DNA of 57,341 nucleotides from Extensimonas sp963708545 (lineage in GTDB: Bacteria > Pseudomonadota > Gammaproteobacteria > Burkholderiales > Burkholderiaceae_C). Of the stretch, positions 44,199 through 52,577 are shown one piece after another. Below the pieces are notes generated by a model. The model was not told where the DNA came from. It ran no database searches and saw only the letters and a program-made list of their open reading frames with translations. A program made the position numbers and the translations under genes. The stretch spans positions 1-57,341 of the forward strand of contig CAVPUD010000150.1 in the NCBI GenBank assembly GCA_963708545.1. The letters run 5' to 3'. The stretch's first letter is position 1, and every line of letters begins with the position of its first letter.

Positions 44199-45365
44199 TC
44201 AGCGGATCACCTCGGGTGCGTCGCCTTCGAGCATGCGCCGCGCAATGATCACGCGCATGATCTCGTTCGTGCCTTCGAGGATCTGGTGCACGCGCGCATC
44301 GCGCACCAGGCGCTCGAGCGGAAAGTCGCTCAGGTAGCCATAGCCGCCGTGCAGCTGCAGCGCCTCGTTGCATACGGCAAAGCCCGCGTCGGTGGCAAAG
44401 CGCTTCGCCATGGCGCAATAGGTGCTCGCGTCGCGTGCGCCGGCGTCGAGTTTGCAGGCCGCCAGGCGCACCATCTGGCGCGCCGCGACGAGCTCGGTCG
44501 CCATGTCGGCGAGCTTGAACTGCAGCGCCTGAAAGCTCGCGATCGGCTTGCCGAACTGCCGACGCTCGTGCAGGTAGCGCTGCGCGTGCGTGAGCGCGCC
44601 CTGCGCCGCGCCGACCGAGCAAGTGGCGATGTTGATGCGCCCGCCGTCCAGGCCCTTCATGGCGATCTTGAAGCCCTCACCCTCGCGGCCGAGCAGGTGG
44701 TCGGCCGGGATGCGCACATTGTCGAAGCTGATGGTGCGCGTGGGCTGGCTGTTCCAGCCCATTTTGTGCTCGCGTTTGCCGTAGCTGATGCCCGGCGTGT
44801 CGGCCGGCACGGCAAAGGCCGAGATGCCGCCCGCGCCCGACTGCGCGTCGCCCGTGCGCGCCATGAGCACCAGCATGTCGGTGCTGCCCGCGCCCGAGAT
44901 GAAGGCCTTGCCGCCGTTGATCACCCATTCGTGCCCCACGGCCTCGGCGCGCGTCTTGAGCGCGGCCGCGTCCGAGCCCGCACCCGGCTCGGTCAGGCAG
45001 TACGAGGCGAGCTTTTCGCCGCGCGTAAGCAGCGGCCCCCAGTGGTCGCGCACGGCGGGCGTGGCCCAGGTGCCGAGCATCCAGGTCGCCATGTTGTGGA
45101 TGGTGATGAAGGCCGTGGTCGAAGGATCCACCGCGGCCATCTCCTCGAACACCAGCGTGGCGTCGAGCCGCGGCAGGCCCAGGCCGCCCGCGCTTTCGGG
45201 CGCGTACAGGCCGCAAAAACCGAGCTCGCCCGCCTTGGCGATGGCTTCGCGCGGAAAAATCCCTTCGGCGTCCCAGCGCGCCGCGTGCGGCGCAAGCTCT
45301 GCCTGGGCGAACTGCCGCGCCGTGTCGGCAAAAGCCCGCTGATCGTCGCTCAGCTCGAAGTCCAT
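44199..45365 (-). CDS. Acyl-CoA dehydrogenase, probably isobutyryl-CoA type
   Basis: This 388-residue dehydrogenase has the canonical catalytic Glu (ILEGTNEIMRVIIARR) and the motifs YCLTEPGAGSDAAALKTRA, INGGKAFISGAGSTDMLV, ERRQFGKPIASFQALQFKLA and LHGGYGYLSDFPLERLVRD. Its position between mmsA and mmsB suggests isobutyryl-CoA (valine pathway); 2-methylbutyryl-CoA activity is possible too. The start at 45365 has GGAGACGCACCCCC upstream, and an earlier ATG would add unrelated residues. Confidence 0.88.
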   Translation of the reverse strand: MDFELSDDQRAFADTARQFAQAELAPHAARWDAEGIFPREAIAKAGELGFCGLYAPESAGGLGLPRLDATLVFEEMAAVDPSTTAFITIHNMATWMLGTWATPAVRDHWGPLLTRGEKLASYCLTEPGAGSDAAALKTRAEAVGHEWVINGGKAFISGAGSTDMLVLMARTGDAQSGAGGISAFAVPADTPGISYGKREHKMGWNSQPTRTISFDNVRIPADHLLGREGEGFKIAMKGLDGGRINIATCSVGAAQGALTHAQRYLHERRQFGKPIASFQALQFKLADMATELVAARQMVRLAACKLDAGARDASTYCAMAKRFATDAGFAVCNEALQLHGGYGYLSDFPLERLVRDARVHQILEGTNEIMRVIIARRMLEGDAPEVIR

Positions 45366-45523
45366 GGGGGTGCGTCTCCTCGTGGTGGGGTGCAGCAGCG
45401 TGCCCGCAAAAATTCGGTGTTTTTGCCACTTCAGGCAGGCAGGGCGGCCACTGCAAGCTATCGATACCATTGCACAAGCAAGGCGCTGCCCTTGCAGCGC
45501 CCTGCCCTGCCTGCCGCGCTACT

Positions 45524-47047
45524 TCAGCGCAGGCTAATCGTGGTGTTCACGCCCTGCGCGGTGGTGCTGTCGTCGAACCAGCGCGCCGTGACGGTCTTGG
45601 TCTGGGTGTAGAACAGCACGACTTGCTTGCCGTAGGGCCCGAGGTCGCCGAGCTTGGACGCGCGTGAGCCGGTGAACGAGAAGATCGGCACGGGCACGGG
45701 AATCGGCACGTTGATGCCGACCTGGCCCACGTCGATGTCTTCCTGGAACTTGCGCGCCGCGGCGCCGCTTTGCGTGAAGATCGCGGTGCCGTTGCCGTGC
45801 GGGTTCGCGTTGATGAATGCGATGGCTTCGTCGAGGCTGTTGGCGCCCGCGATACACAGCACGGGGCCGAAGACCTCCTGGTCGTAGATCGCCATGCCGG
45901 GCTTGACGCCCGAGAAGATGGTCGGGCCGACGAAGTTGCCCTTTTCGTAGCCGGGCACCTGCGGCTTGCGGCCGTCGAGCTCGAGCTTGGCGCCTTCGGC
46001 AATCCCTTTTTCGATCAGGCCCTCGACGCGCGCGAGCGCTGCGCAGGACACGACCGGGCCCACATCCGTGCCTTTTTCGGTGCCCGCGCTCACCTTGAGC
46101 GTCTTGGCCTTGGCGACGATTTCGGGTATCCAGTTTTGCGCTTCGCCCACGAGCACGGCCACCGACACCGCCATGCAGCGCTGCCCGGCGGCACCGAAAC
46201 CCGCGCCCACGAGCGCGTTGAGCGTCTGCTCCTTGTTCGCGTCGGGCAGCACGATGGCATGGTTCTTCGCGCCCATCATGCACTGCACGCGCTTGCCCGC
46301 GAGGCTCGCGCGCTGGTACACGTGCGTGCCCACGCGCGTGGAGCCGACGAAGGAGATCGCCTTGATGTCGGGGTGGTCGCAAATCGCGTTCACCGCGGCC
46401 TCGCCGCCGTGCACCACGTTGAGCACACCGGGCGGAATGCCGGCTTCGAGCGCGAGCTCACACAGACGCATCGTGACCATGGGGTCTTGCTCGGAGGGCT
46501 TGAGCACGAAGGTGTTGCCCGTGGCGATCGCCATGGGGAACATCCACAGCGGGATCATGGCCGGGAAGTTGAACGGCGTGATGCCCGCGCACACGCCCAG
46601 CGGCTGCAGCAGCGTGTAGGTATCGACGCCGTTCGCGACGTTGTTGGCGAGCTCGCCGAGCTGCAGGTTGCCGATGCCGGCCGCGTGCTCGACCACTTCG
46701 AGGCCGCGGAACACGTCGCCCTCGGCGTCGGGCAAGGTCTTGCCCTGCTCGGCCGTGAGGATCGCGGCGAGCTCGGCCATGTGTTCGCGGATCAGCTGCT
46801 GCAGCTTGAGGAAAATGCGCGCCCGTGCGCCAATGGGCGTCTTGCGCCAGGTCTTGAAGGCTTCCTTGGCCGAGGCCACGGCGGCCTCGATCTCGTCGGG
46901 CGTGGCGAAGGGCACGCGCGCAAGCACCTCTTGCGTAGCGGGATTGACCACGTTGCGCCACTCGGTGGTCTTGGACTCGACGAACTTGCCGCCGATCAGC
47001 AGCTTGACGGTGGGGGCCAGTGCGGCCACGTTGCTGGGTGCGTTCAT
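45524..47047 (-). CDS. mmsA: Methylmalonate-semialdehyde dehydrogenase (CoA-acylating)
   Basis: MmsA converts methylmalonate semialdehyde to propionyl-CoA with CoA and NAD+, the last step of valine breakdown. The 507-residue aldehyde dehydrogenase has GVCAGITPFNFPAMIPLWMF, FVLKPSEQDPMV, FVGSTRVGTHVY and the catalytic Cys in GAGFGAAGQRCMAVSVAV. As expected for CoA-dependent members, MMGAKNHAIVLPDA has Asn where hydrolytic enzymes have the general-base Glu. It is the first gene of mmsA-acd-mmsB, and a LysR regulator is divergent from it. Confidence 0.95.
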   Translation of the reverse strand: MNAPSNVAALAPTVKLLIGGKFVESKTTEWRNVVNPATQEVLARVPFATPDEIEAAVASAKEAFKTWRKTPIGARARIFLKLQQLIREHMAELAAILTAEQGKTLPDAEGDVFRGLEVVEHAAGIGNLQLGELANNVANGVDTYTLLQPLGVCAGITPFNFPAMIPLWMFPMAIATGNTFVLKPSEQDPMVTMRLCELALEAGIPPGVLNVVHGGEAAVNAICDHPDIKAISFVGSTRVGTHVYQRASLAGKRVQCMMGAKNHAIVLPDANKEQTLNALVGAGFGAAGQRCMAVSVAVLVGEAQNWIPEIVAKAKTLKVSAGTEKGTDVGPVVSCAALARVEGLIEKGIAEGAKLELDGRKPQVPGYEKGNFVGPTIFSGVKPGMAIYDQEVFGPVLCIAGANSLDEAIAFINANPHGNGTAIFTQSGAAARKFQEDIDVGQVGINVPIPVPVPIFSFTGSRASKLGDLGPYGKQVVLFYTQTKTVTARWFDDSTTAQGVNTTISLR

Positions 47048-47109
47048 GCAGACATCTCCTCGGTGAAACAGGACAAAAACCGAGCGATCGTAACTGTGCA
47101 GAATTGCCG

Positions 47110-47135
47110 AGACAATAGACAATTGCGCGCAACGG
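47110..47135. promoter_or_regulatory. Possible LysR operator in the mmsA/lysR gap
   Basis: The 152-bp divergent gap holds a perfect palindrome TTGCGCGCAA (47123-47132), preceded by GACAATAGACAA. LysR regulators usually bind between themselves and the gene they control at an A/T-flanked palindrome (T-N11-A). The assignment rests on position and symmetry only. Confidence 0.35.
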
Positions 47136-47199
47136 ATTTGCAAAAACGCAAAGCAGCGTTTTTGCCCCGCCCGCACCACCGCACCCGCACCCGCACACC

Positions 47200-48090
47200 A
47201 TGGACTGGGACAACCTGCGCTACTTTTTGGAACTCGCCCGCGCGGGCACGCTGGTGGGCGCGGCGCGGCGGCTGGCCGTCGATCACACCACCGTGGCGCG
47301 GCGCATCCAGGCGCTCGAAAAACAGGTCGGCTCGGCGCTGTTCGCGCGCGAAGCCGGCGGCCACCGCCTGAGCGAAGCCGGACGCCAGCTGCTGCCGCAG
47401 GTCGAGGCCATGGAAGCCGCCTTCCTGGCCGTGGAAAACGCCACGCCCGGCGTGCGCCAGGGGCTGCAAGGGCTGGTCCGTATAGGCTGCACGGAGGGCT
47501 TCGGCAACCTGGTGCTCGCGCCGCAGCTCGCGCGCTTTGCGCAGGCGCACCCGGGGCTGGTGGTCGATTTGCTTTCGCTGCCGCGCCTGGTGCATCTATC
47601 GCGCCGCGAGGCCGACATCGTGATCTCGCTCGAGCGCCCGAGCCGCGGCGCCGTGCTCGTGGTCAAGCTCACCGACTACCGGCTGCAGCTCTACGGCGCG
47701 CGCAGCTACCTCGCGCAGCACGCGCCCATCGCGCGCACCGAGGACTTGCAGGGCCACCACTTCATCAGCTACGTCGATGACCTGCTGTTCAGCAAAGAGC
47801 TGCAAATCCTCGACGAGCTGCACCGCCCGAGCCACTACGCGCTGCGCAGCACCAGCATCCTCGCGCAGTACGAGGCCACGCGTGCGGGCGCCGGCCTGGC
47901 CGTGCTGCCCACCTTCGTCGCCGCGCAAGATGCCACCCTGTGCGCCGTGCTGTCCGACACGGCGCGCTTCACGCGCACCTTCTGGATGTCCATGCCCGCC
48001 GAAAACAAACACGTCGCGCGCATGCAGGCGGTGTGGGACTTCGTGCGCCAGACGGTGCAGGCGCAGCAGGGGTTGCTACTTCTAGCGTAG
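47200..48090 (+). CDS. LysR-type transcriptional regulator next to mmsA
   Basis: This 296-residue LysR protein has an N-terminal winged HTH (MDWDNLRYFLELARAGTLVG, HTTVARRIQALEKQVGSALF) and a substrate-binding domain (GLVRIGCTEGFGNLVLAP, ATRAGAGLAVLPTFVAA). It is divergent from mmsA, so control of the valine genes is likely by position. The ATG at 47200 is 3 bp after a CACCC run without a strong ribosome binding site. Confidence 0.86.
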   Translation: MDWDNLRYFLELARAGTLVGAARRLAVDHTTVARRIQALEKQVGSALFAREAGGHRLSEAGRQLLPQVEAMEAAFLAVENATPGVRQGLQGLVRIGCTEGFGNLVLAPQLARFAQAHPGLVVDLLSLPRLVHLSRREADIVISLERPSRGAVLVVKLTDYRLQLYGARSYLAQHAPIARTEDLQGHHFISYVDDLLFSKELQILDELHRPSHYALRSTSILAQYEATRAGAGLAVLPTFVAAQDATLCAVLSDTARFTRTFWMSMPAENKHVARMQAVWDFVRQTVQAQQGLLLLA

Positions 48091-48149
48091 CGGCTTGCGC
48101 AGGCTGCATCGGCAGCACAGGCTGCACGACGGCCCTTCTGGACGGGCTC

Positions 48150-48318
48150 CTAGGAGCCTGTCGGACTTTGGGCGTCGATAGCGAGAATGCGCCCCGGCGA
48201 GGCCAGTTTTTGCCGGATTCGCCGCCCCATAGCGGGACTATGGGGCAAGAAGACGGTAAAAAATGGGCCGCTGCGGCGCATTCGCAGCCGACGATTCCAA
48301 AGTCCGACAGGCTCCTAG
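48150..48318. repeat. 169-bp terminal-inverted-repeat element
   Basis: The ends form a perfect inverted repeat starting CTAGGAGCCTGTCGGACTTT and ending, on the other side, with its complement. An internal hairpin CCCCATAG-CGGGA-CTATGGGG is also perfect. No ORF in it is credible. It fills most of the 299 bp between the LysR gene and the toxin-antitoxin genes, ending 26 bp from the operator. A solitary piece of its end (CTGTCGGACTTTGGG) is at 51645. It is a likely MITE-like element. Confidence 0.8.
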
Positions 48319-48343
48319 ACCAGACCGTGGCGCAGCGCGTCAT

Positions 48344-48377
48344 CATGATCTATCATGAAACATCAAGATAGATCATG
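48344..48377. promoter_or_regulatory. Toxin-antitoxin operator
   Basis: CATGATCTATC and GATAGATCATG form a perfect 11-bp inverted repeat with a 12-bp centre, just before the antitoxin gene. Autoregulation by the antitoxin at such a site is normal for type II systems. It covers the ATG at 48375, which makes the ATG at 48390 the more likely start. Confidence 0.65.
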
Positions 48378-48389
48378 ATAGAGCGTGCC

Positions 48390-48620
48390 ATGACCACTGC
48401 CGTCCGCGAAAAATTTTCCTCACAAGCCGCACCCGATGTGCTGGCCGCGTTGCGCCAGATTGCAGAAAGCCAGGGGCGCCAGTTTCAGGCGGTGCTCGAT
48501 GAGGCCCTGCGCGACTACATCGACCGGCACCAGAAGGAACGTCCCCGTCGCCACGTGATGGCATCGTTCGCGTCCAGCCTGGACGAGTTCGACAGCCTCT
48601 ACCGCGAACTGGCCAAGTAA
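48390..48620 (+). CDS. Antitoxin, ribbon-helix-helix type, of a Doc pair
   Basis: This small protein (76 residues from 48390; 81 from 48375) has a ribbon-helix-helix-like N-terminal part (REKFSSQAAPDVLAALRQIA, QGRQFQAVLDEALRDYID) that would bind DNA as a dimer, and an acidic C-terminal helix (FASSLDEFDSLYRELAK) fit to neutralise a toxin. The toxin gene starts 3 bp after its stop. Doc toxins are more often paired with Phd/YefM-type antitoxins, so the RHH partner is notable. Confidence 0.75.
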   Translation: MTTAVREKFSSQAAPDVLAALRQIAESQGRQFQAVLDEALRDYIDRHQKERPRRHVMASFASSLDEFDSLYRELAK

Positions 48621-48623
48621 GCA

Positions 48624-49004
48624 GTGCCGCGCGACTACTTGACCGTGGCCGATGTGCTGGGGATGCACACGGTGCTGATCCAACGATACGCAGGCGCGCC
48701 AGGCGTGCGGGACCCTGGTGCACTGGAGTCTGCGTTGTTCCGCCCACAAACGGGTTATTACAAGGACATCGTGGCCGAAGCAGCGGCGCTATTGGAGAGT
48801 CTGGCGATCAACCATCCCTTCGTGGACGGCAATAAACGCATTGCGTTTGCCGCCGCCGATGTGTTCTTGCGCATCAATGGCTGGCGCTTGCAGCGATCAC
48901 CGATGCAGATCCACGCCGAGATGATCCAGATGTTCGAGGCTGGAACCTTTGATATCGCCCATCTGGATCCGTGGCTGCGAGCGTTCGCTGTCGCGACAAA
49001 TTGA
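48624..49004 (+). CDS. Doc-family (Fic fold) toxin
   Basis: This 126-residue protein matches the Doc/death-on-curing group. The Fic active-site motif HPFVDGNKR is at about residues 64-72 (His64, Asp68, Asn70, Lys71, Arg72) and the family start YLTVADVLGMHTVLI and DPGALESALFRPQTG are seen. Doc phosphorylates EF-Tu and stops translation. It starts with GTG at 48624 directly behind the antitoxin. The motif has GNKR as in Doc rather than GNGR of AMP-transferring Fic proteins. Confidence 0.88.
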   Translation: MPRDYLTVADVLGMHTVLIQRYAGAPGVRDPGALESALFRPQTGYYKDIVAEAAALLESLAINHPFVDGNKRIAFAAADVFLRINGWRLQRSPMQIHAEMIQMFEAGTFDIAHLDPWLRAFAVATN

Positions 49005-49076
49005 ACCGCCTGCCCATAGACCAGCCGCAGTGTCTGCTTGAGCTTCCCAGGCCCTGGTACTCTTGGGTTCAGCGTC

Positions 49077-49436
49077 TCAAAGCCGCTCTCGGATGTAAGA
49101 CGGCCGGTCCATGTCAACGATTTCGACGCTCAGCTGCACGAGCACGCCTTCGGGCCGCGGCGTGACGCGGCGCAGTACGCTGGCCACGCGCTCGGCCAGG
49201 TCGTGCTTGGCTTCGGGCGTGCGCCCCGCCAGCAGGCGCAACTGCGCGTGCACGAAGGCGCGCTGCGCGGGCTGTGTGCCGACCTGAAAGCTGCCTACGC
49301 GCACGATGCGCGATTTGAGGTCGGCCTCGTTCGCGACTTCAGGGCTGGCAACGACGGCCGCGTTGAGCTCGGCCAGCGCTTGCGCCTCGGGGAAGGCGGG
49401 CAGGTTGGCGGAGTATTCGACGATCAGATGGGGCAT
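49077..49436 (-). CDS. 5-carboxymethyl-2-hydroxymuconate isomerase family protein
   Basis: This 119-residue protein belongs to the CHMI branch of the tautomerase superfamily. The mature N-terminus would be Pro1 in MPHLIVEYSANL, the catalytic base of the family. LAELNAAVVASPEVANEADL, VHAQLRLLAGRTPEAKHDLA and VLVQLSVEIVDMDRPSYI follow. The start at 49436 is set by this proline; longer readings begin in a repeat. No other homoprotocatechuate genes are nearby, so its real substrate is open. It is convergent with the toxin gene. Confidence 0.82.
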   Translation of the reverse strand: MPHLIVEYSANLPAFPEAQALAELNAAVVASPEVANEADLKSRIVRVGSFQVGTQPAQRAFVHAQLRLLAGRTPEAKHDLAERVASVLRRVTPRPEGVLVQLSVEIVDMDRPSYIRERL

Positions 49437-49470
49437 GGATTCGACACGTGAAAAACAAGGAAAGGAACAC

Positions 49471-49549
49471 GACTTACGCAAATCGGGGGGCTAGGCAAGG
49501 CGTTCGCCCCATGGCAAAACACCTCGCTGCATCCTTGTTTGCGTAAGTC
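49471..49549. repeat. 79-bp inverted-repeat element, copy B
   Basis: This is the same element as at 14429-14505 but inverted: ends GACTTACGCAAA and TTTGCGTAAGTC, interior AAGGCGTTCGCCCCATGGCA. The two copies differ by a few substitutions and two bases in length. It lies between panD and the CHMI-like gene. Confidence 0.75.
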
Positions 49550-49564
49550 CAGAGGAAGTATGGC

Positions 49565-49969
49565 TCAGCACTCGTCGGCGTTGTGCGCCTGCGCCGCCTG
49601 CGTGGGCACGTGGTCGCGCAGGCCGGTCTGGCGGTTCGCAGCATCGACGAACACGAGGTGCGGGCGGTGCGCTGCGACCTGCGACTCGCTCACCTGGGCA
49701 AAGGCGGCGATGATGATCAGGTCGCCCACGGCGGCGCGGCGCGCGGCCGAGCCGTTGACCGAGATGATGCCGCTGCCGCGCTCGCCCTTGATGGCGTAGG
49801 TGATGAAGCGCTCGCCGTTGTTGATGTTCCAGATGTGCACCTGCTCGTTTTCGACCATGTTGGCGGCTTCGAGCAGGTCTTCGTCGATGGCGCAGGAGCC
49901 TTCATAGTGCAGCTCACAGTGGGTGACGGTGGCGCGGTGGATTTTGGACTTGAGCAGGGTGCGGTACAT
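49565..49969 (-). CDS. panD: Aspartate 1-decarboxylase
   Basis: PanD makes beta-alanine for pantothenate. The 134-residue proenzyme self-cleaves between Gly24 and Ser25 (YEGSCAID) to give the pyruvoyl cofactor. MYRTLLKSKIHRATVTHCEL, NINNGERFITYAIKGERGSG and VGDLIIIAAFAQ match the family. Its C-terminus is slightly extended. It is followed by the 79-bp repeat and preceded by nadB, another aspartate-using gene, on the same strand 47 bp away. Confidence 0.95.
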   Translation of the reverse strand: MYRTLLKSKIHRATVTHCELHYEGSCAIDEDLLEAANMVENEQVHIWNINNGERFITYAIKGERGSGIISVNGSAARRAAVGDLIIIAAFAQVSESQVAAHRPHLVFVDAANRQTGLRDHVPTQAAQAHNADEC

Positions 49970-50016
49970 CGCGGTGGTTCCCGGGTGGTGGCAAGGGGTG
50001 TGGTGGGTGCAGTGCG

Positions 50017-51606
50017 TCAGTATGAGACCGGCGGCACGAGGACGGTGGGCGCGGCGGGCGCGGCCAGTTCGGGGTAGTCGCGACTGTAATGCAGGCCGCG
50101 GCTTTCGCGCCGCAGCTGTGCCGAGCGCACGATCAAGTCGGCCACCTGCACCAGGTTGCGCAGCTCGAGCAGGTCGCGCGTGACGTGGAAGTGCGCGTAG
50201 AACTCCTGGATTTCGCCTTGCAGCAGGCCGATGCGGTGCGCGGCGCGATCCAGGCGCTTGTTGGTGCGCACGATGCCCACGTAGTCCCACATGAAGCGGC
50301 GCAGCTCGTCCCAGTTGTGCGAGATGACCACGGTTTCGTCGGCGTCGGTGACGCGGCTGTCGTCCCAGCGCGGCAGCGAGGGGATGGGCGTGCGCGGCGC
50401 CGCGGCGATGGTCTGCGCGGCCGCACGCGCAAACACGATGCACTCGAGCAGCGAATTGCTCGCAAGGCGGTTCGCGCCGTGCAGGCCGGTGTAGGCCGTC
50501 TCGCCCACGGCGAACAGGCCCGGCAGGTCGGTGCGCGCCGACAGGTCGGTGAGCACGCCGCCGCAGGTGAAGTGCGCCGTGGGCACGACGGGGATGGGCT
50601 CTTTGGTGATGTCTATGCCCAGCTCGGCACAGTACGCGAGGATGTTGGGGAAGTGCTCGTGCAAGAACTCGGGGCTTTTGTGCGAGATGTCGAGCAGCAC
50701 GTAGTCGAGCCCGTGGCGCTTCATCTCGAAGTCGATCGCGCGCGCCACCACGTCGCGCGGGGCGAGCTCGGCGCGCGGGTCGTGCGCGGGCATGAAGCGC
50801 CCGCCGCCGGCCTGCGGCGGCAGCAGCAGCACGCCGCCTTCACCGCGCACGGCTTCGCTGATGAGGAAGGATTTGGCCTTGGGGTGGTACAGGCCCGTGG
50901 GGTGGAACTGGATGAACTCCATGTTGGCCACGCGGCAGCCCGCGCGCCAAGCCACGGCGATGCCGTCGCCCGTGGAGGTGTCGGGGTTGGTGGTGTAGAG
51001 ATAGACCTTGCCCGCGCCGCCCGTGGCGAGGATGGTTTGCGGCGCGCGGAAGGTGATGACCTCGTCGGTGTCCTCGTCGAGCGCGTACAGGCCCAGGCAG
51101 CGGTGCCCCGCGAGGCCGAGCTTGCGGCTCGTGATCAAGTCCACGAGCATGTGGTTTTCGAACAGCGTGATGCCCGGCGTGGCGCGCACCACCTCGATCA
51201 GCGTTTTTTGCACCGCGGCGCCCGTGGCGTCGGTGACGTGGGCGATGCGGCGCGCGCTGTGGCCGCCCTCGCGCGTGAGGTGCAAGTGCTCGCCCTCGAG
51301 CGTGAACGGCACGCCCAGGCCGCGCAGCCAGGCGATCGCCGAGGGCGCGTTTTCGACCACGAAGCGCGTGGCCGCAAGGTCGCACAGGCCCGCGCCGGCC
51401 ACCAGCGTGTCCTGGATGTGCGCGGCAAAGCTGTCGTCGTCAGCCAGCACGGCGGCAATGCCGCCCTGCGCCCAGCTGCTCGAGCCGTCGAACACCGAAC
51501 GCTTGGTGAGCACGGCCACGCGGTGCGTGGGCGCGAGGTGCAGCGCGGCGGAAAGCCCCGCCAAGCCGCTGCCGACGATCAAAACGTCGAAATCATGGGT
51601 GATCAT
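50017..51606 (-). CDS. nadB: L-aspartate oxidase
   Basis: NadB is the FAD enzyme that oxidises aspartate to iminoaspartate, the first step of NAD synthesis. The 529-residue protein shows FAD binding FDVLIVGSGLAGLSAALHL, the family block SSWAQGGIAAVLADDDS, HVTDATGAAVQKTL, MEFIQFHPTG and FTCGGVLTDLSARTDLPGLF, and the end helices with RDYVGIVRT-like WDYVGIVRTNKRL. The start at 51606 is the first Met before the FAD motif. nadA and nadC are not in the window. Confidence 0.95.
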   Translation of the reverse strand: MITHDFDVLIVGSGLAGLSAALHLAPTHRVAVLTKRSVFDGSSSWAQGGIAAVLADDDSFAAHIQDTLVAGAGLCDLAATRFVVENAPSAIAWLRGLGVPFTLEGEHLHLTREGGHSARRIAHVTDATGAAVQKTLIEVVRATPGITLFENHMLVDLITSRKLGLAGHRCLGLYALDEDTDEVITFRAPQTILATGGAGKVYLYTTNPDTSTGDGIAVAWRAGCRVANMEFIQFHPTGLYHPKAKSFLISEAVRGEGGVLLLPPQAGGGRFMPAHDPRAELAPRDVVARAIDFEMKRHGLDYVLLDISHKSPEFLHEHFPNILAYCAELGIDITKEPIPVVPTAHFTCGGVLTDLSARTDLPGLFAVGETAYTGLHGANRLASNSLLECIVFARAAAQTIAAAPRTPIPSLPRWDDSRVTDADETVVISHNWDELRRFMWDYVGIVRTNKRLDRAAHRIGLLQGEIQEFYAHFHVTRDLLELRNLVQVADLIVRSAQLRRESRGLHYSRDYPELAAPAAPTVLVPPVSY

Positions 51607-51644
51607 GGAGAAAGAGCGTAGCGCAGAAAAATGGGACTGGCCGT

Positions 51645-51659
51645 CTGTCGGACTTTGGG
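51645..51659 (+). repeat. Solitary end piece of the 169-bp element
   Basis: CTGTCGGACTTTGGG repeats the inner 15 bases of the inverted-repeat end of the element at 48150-48318. It lies in the 70-bp gap between scpA and nadB. It could be a remnant left by loss of a copy or a chance match. Confidence 0.4.
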
Positions 51660-51676
51660 AAAGCCTTGCGCCATTG

Positions 51677-52513
51677 TCAAGCCGGCACGTAGGCCAGGCG
51701 CACGTAAATCGGCGCAAAGGCTTCGGCCTGGGTGATCTCTATCAAAGTCTCCTTGGCCAGTTCGAGCAGCGCGACGAAGGTGACCACGAGCACGGCGCGG
51801 CCTTCAGCCGGCTCGAACAAGGATTCGAAGGTGACGAAGCGCCGGCCCTGCAGCGCCTTGAGCACGCGGCTCATGTATGCGCGCACGCTGAGCTGCGCGC
51901 GGCTGATTTTGTGGTGCTGCACGAGGCGCGCGCGCGCAAGGATGTCGCGCCACGCGGCTTGCAGGTCGGCCACGTGCACGTCGGCAAAGCGCGGCACCGC
52001 GCCGGGCTCGAACCAGGCGCGCGCCGGAAAAAAGTCCCGCCCCTGCTGTGGCAGCTCGCCCAGGTGCGCGGCGGCGAGCTTGATCTGCTCGTATTCGAGC
52101 AGCCGGCGCACGAGCTCGGCGCGCGGATCTTCGGGCTCCTTGCCCTCGGCCTGTTTGCGCGGCGGCAGCAGCATGCGCGACTTGATCTCGATCAGCATGG
52201 CCGCCATGAGCAAATACTCGGCCGCGAGTTCGAGGTTGCGGCTGCGCACCTCCTCGACGTAAGCGAGGTACTGGCGCGTGAGCTCCACCATGGGGATGTC
52301 GAGGATGTTGAAGTTTTGCTTGCGGATCAGGTACAGCAGCAAGTCCAGCGGCCCCTCGAAGGCTTCGAGGATGACTTCGAGCGCGTCGGGCGGAATGTAG
52401 AGGTCGGCCGGCAGCGCAAACAGCGGCTCGCCATACAGCCGCGCAAAGGCCACGGCATCGGCCGCGCCCGCTGCAGCCTTGGCGTGCGCCTCAAGCAGCG
52501 GCTCGGCGGGCAT
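51677..52513 (-). CDS. scpA: Segregation and condensation protein A
   Basis: ScpA is the kleisin of the Smc-ScpAB complex that organises the chromosome. The 278-residue protein has the family core FEGPLDLLLYLIRKQNFNIL, AAEYLLMAAMLIEIKSRMLL and a C-terminal winged-helix end (VTFVALLELAKETLIEITQA). The N-terminal ~45 residues are an Ala-rich extension (MPAEPLLEAHAKAAAGAADA). The partner scpB is not in the window. Confidence 0.93.
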   Translation of the reverse strand: MPAEPLLEAHAKAAAGAADAVAFARLYGEPLFALPADLYIPPDALEVILEAFEGPLDLLLYLIRKQNFNILDIPMVELTRQYLAYVEEVRSRNLELAAEYLLMAAMLIEIKSRMLLPPRKQAEGKEPEDPRAELVRRLLEYEQIKLAAAHLGELPQQGRDFFPARAWFEPGAVPRFADVHVADLQAAWRDILARARLVQHHKISRAQLSVRAYMSRVLKALQGRRFVTFESLFEPAEGRAVLVVTFVALLELAKETLIEITQAEAFAPIYVRLAYVPA

Positions 52514-52528
52514 GGATAACTACTATAT

Positions 52529-52573
52529 TCATAGCTACTAGCGCTTGATACATGCGGCCTAGAGGCCAAAAAC
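52529..52573 (+). repeat. ~50-bp dispersed intergenic repeat, copy 5
   Basis: TTCATAGCTACTAGCGCTTG and GGCCTAGAGGCCAAAAAC fill the 64-bp gap between scpA and the DUF3460 gene. It matches copy 6 inside metG closely (GCGCTTGAT shared) and copy 2 at 11541. Confidence 0.6.
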
Positions 52574-52577
52574 ATGC

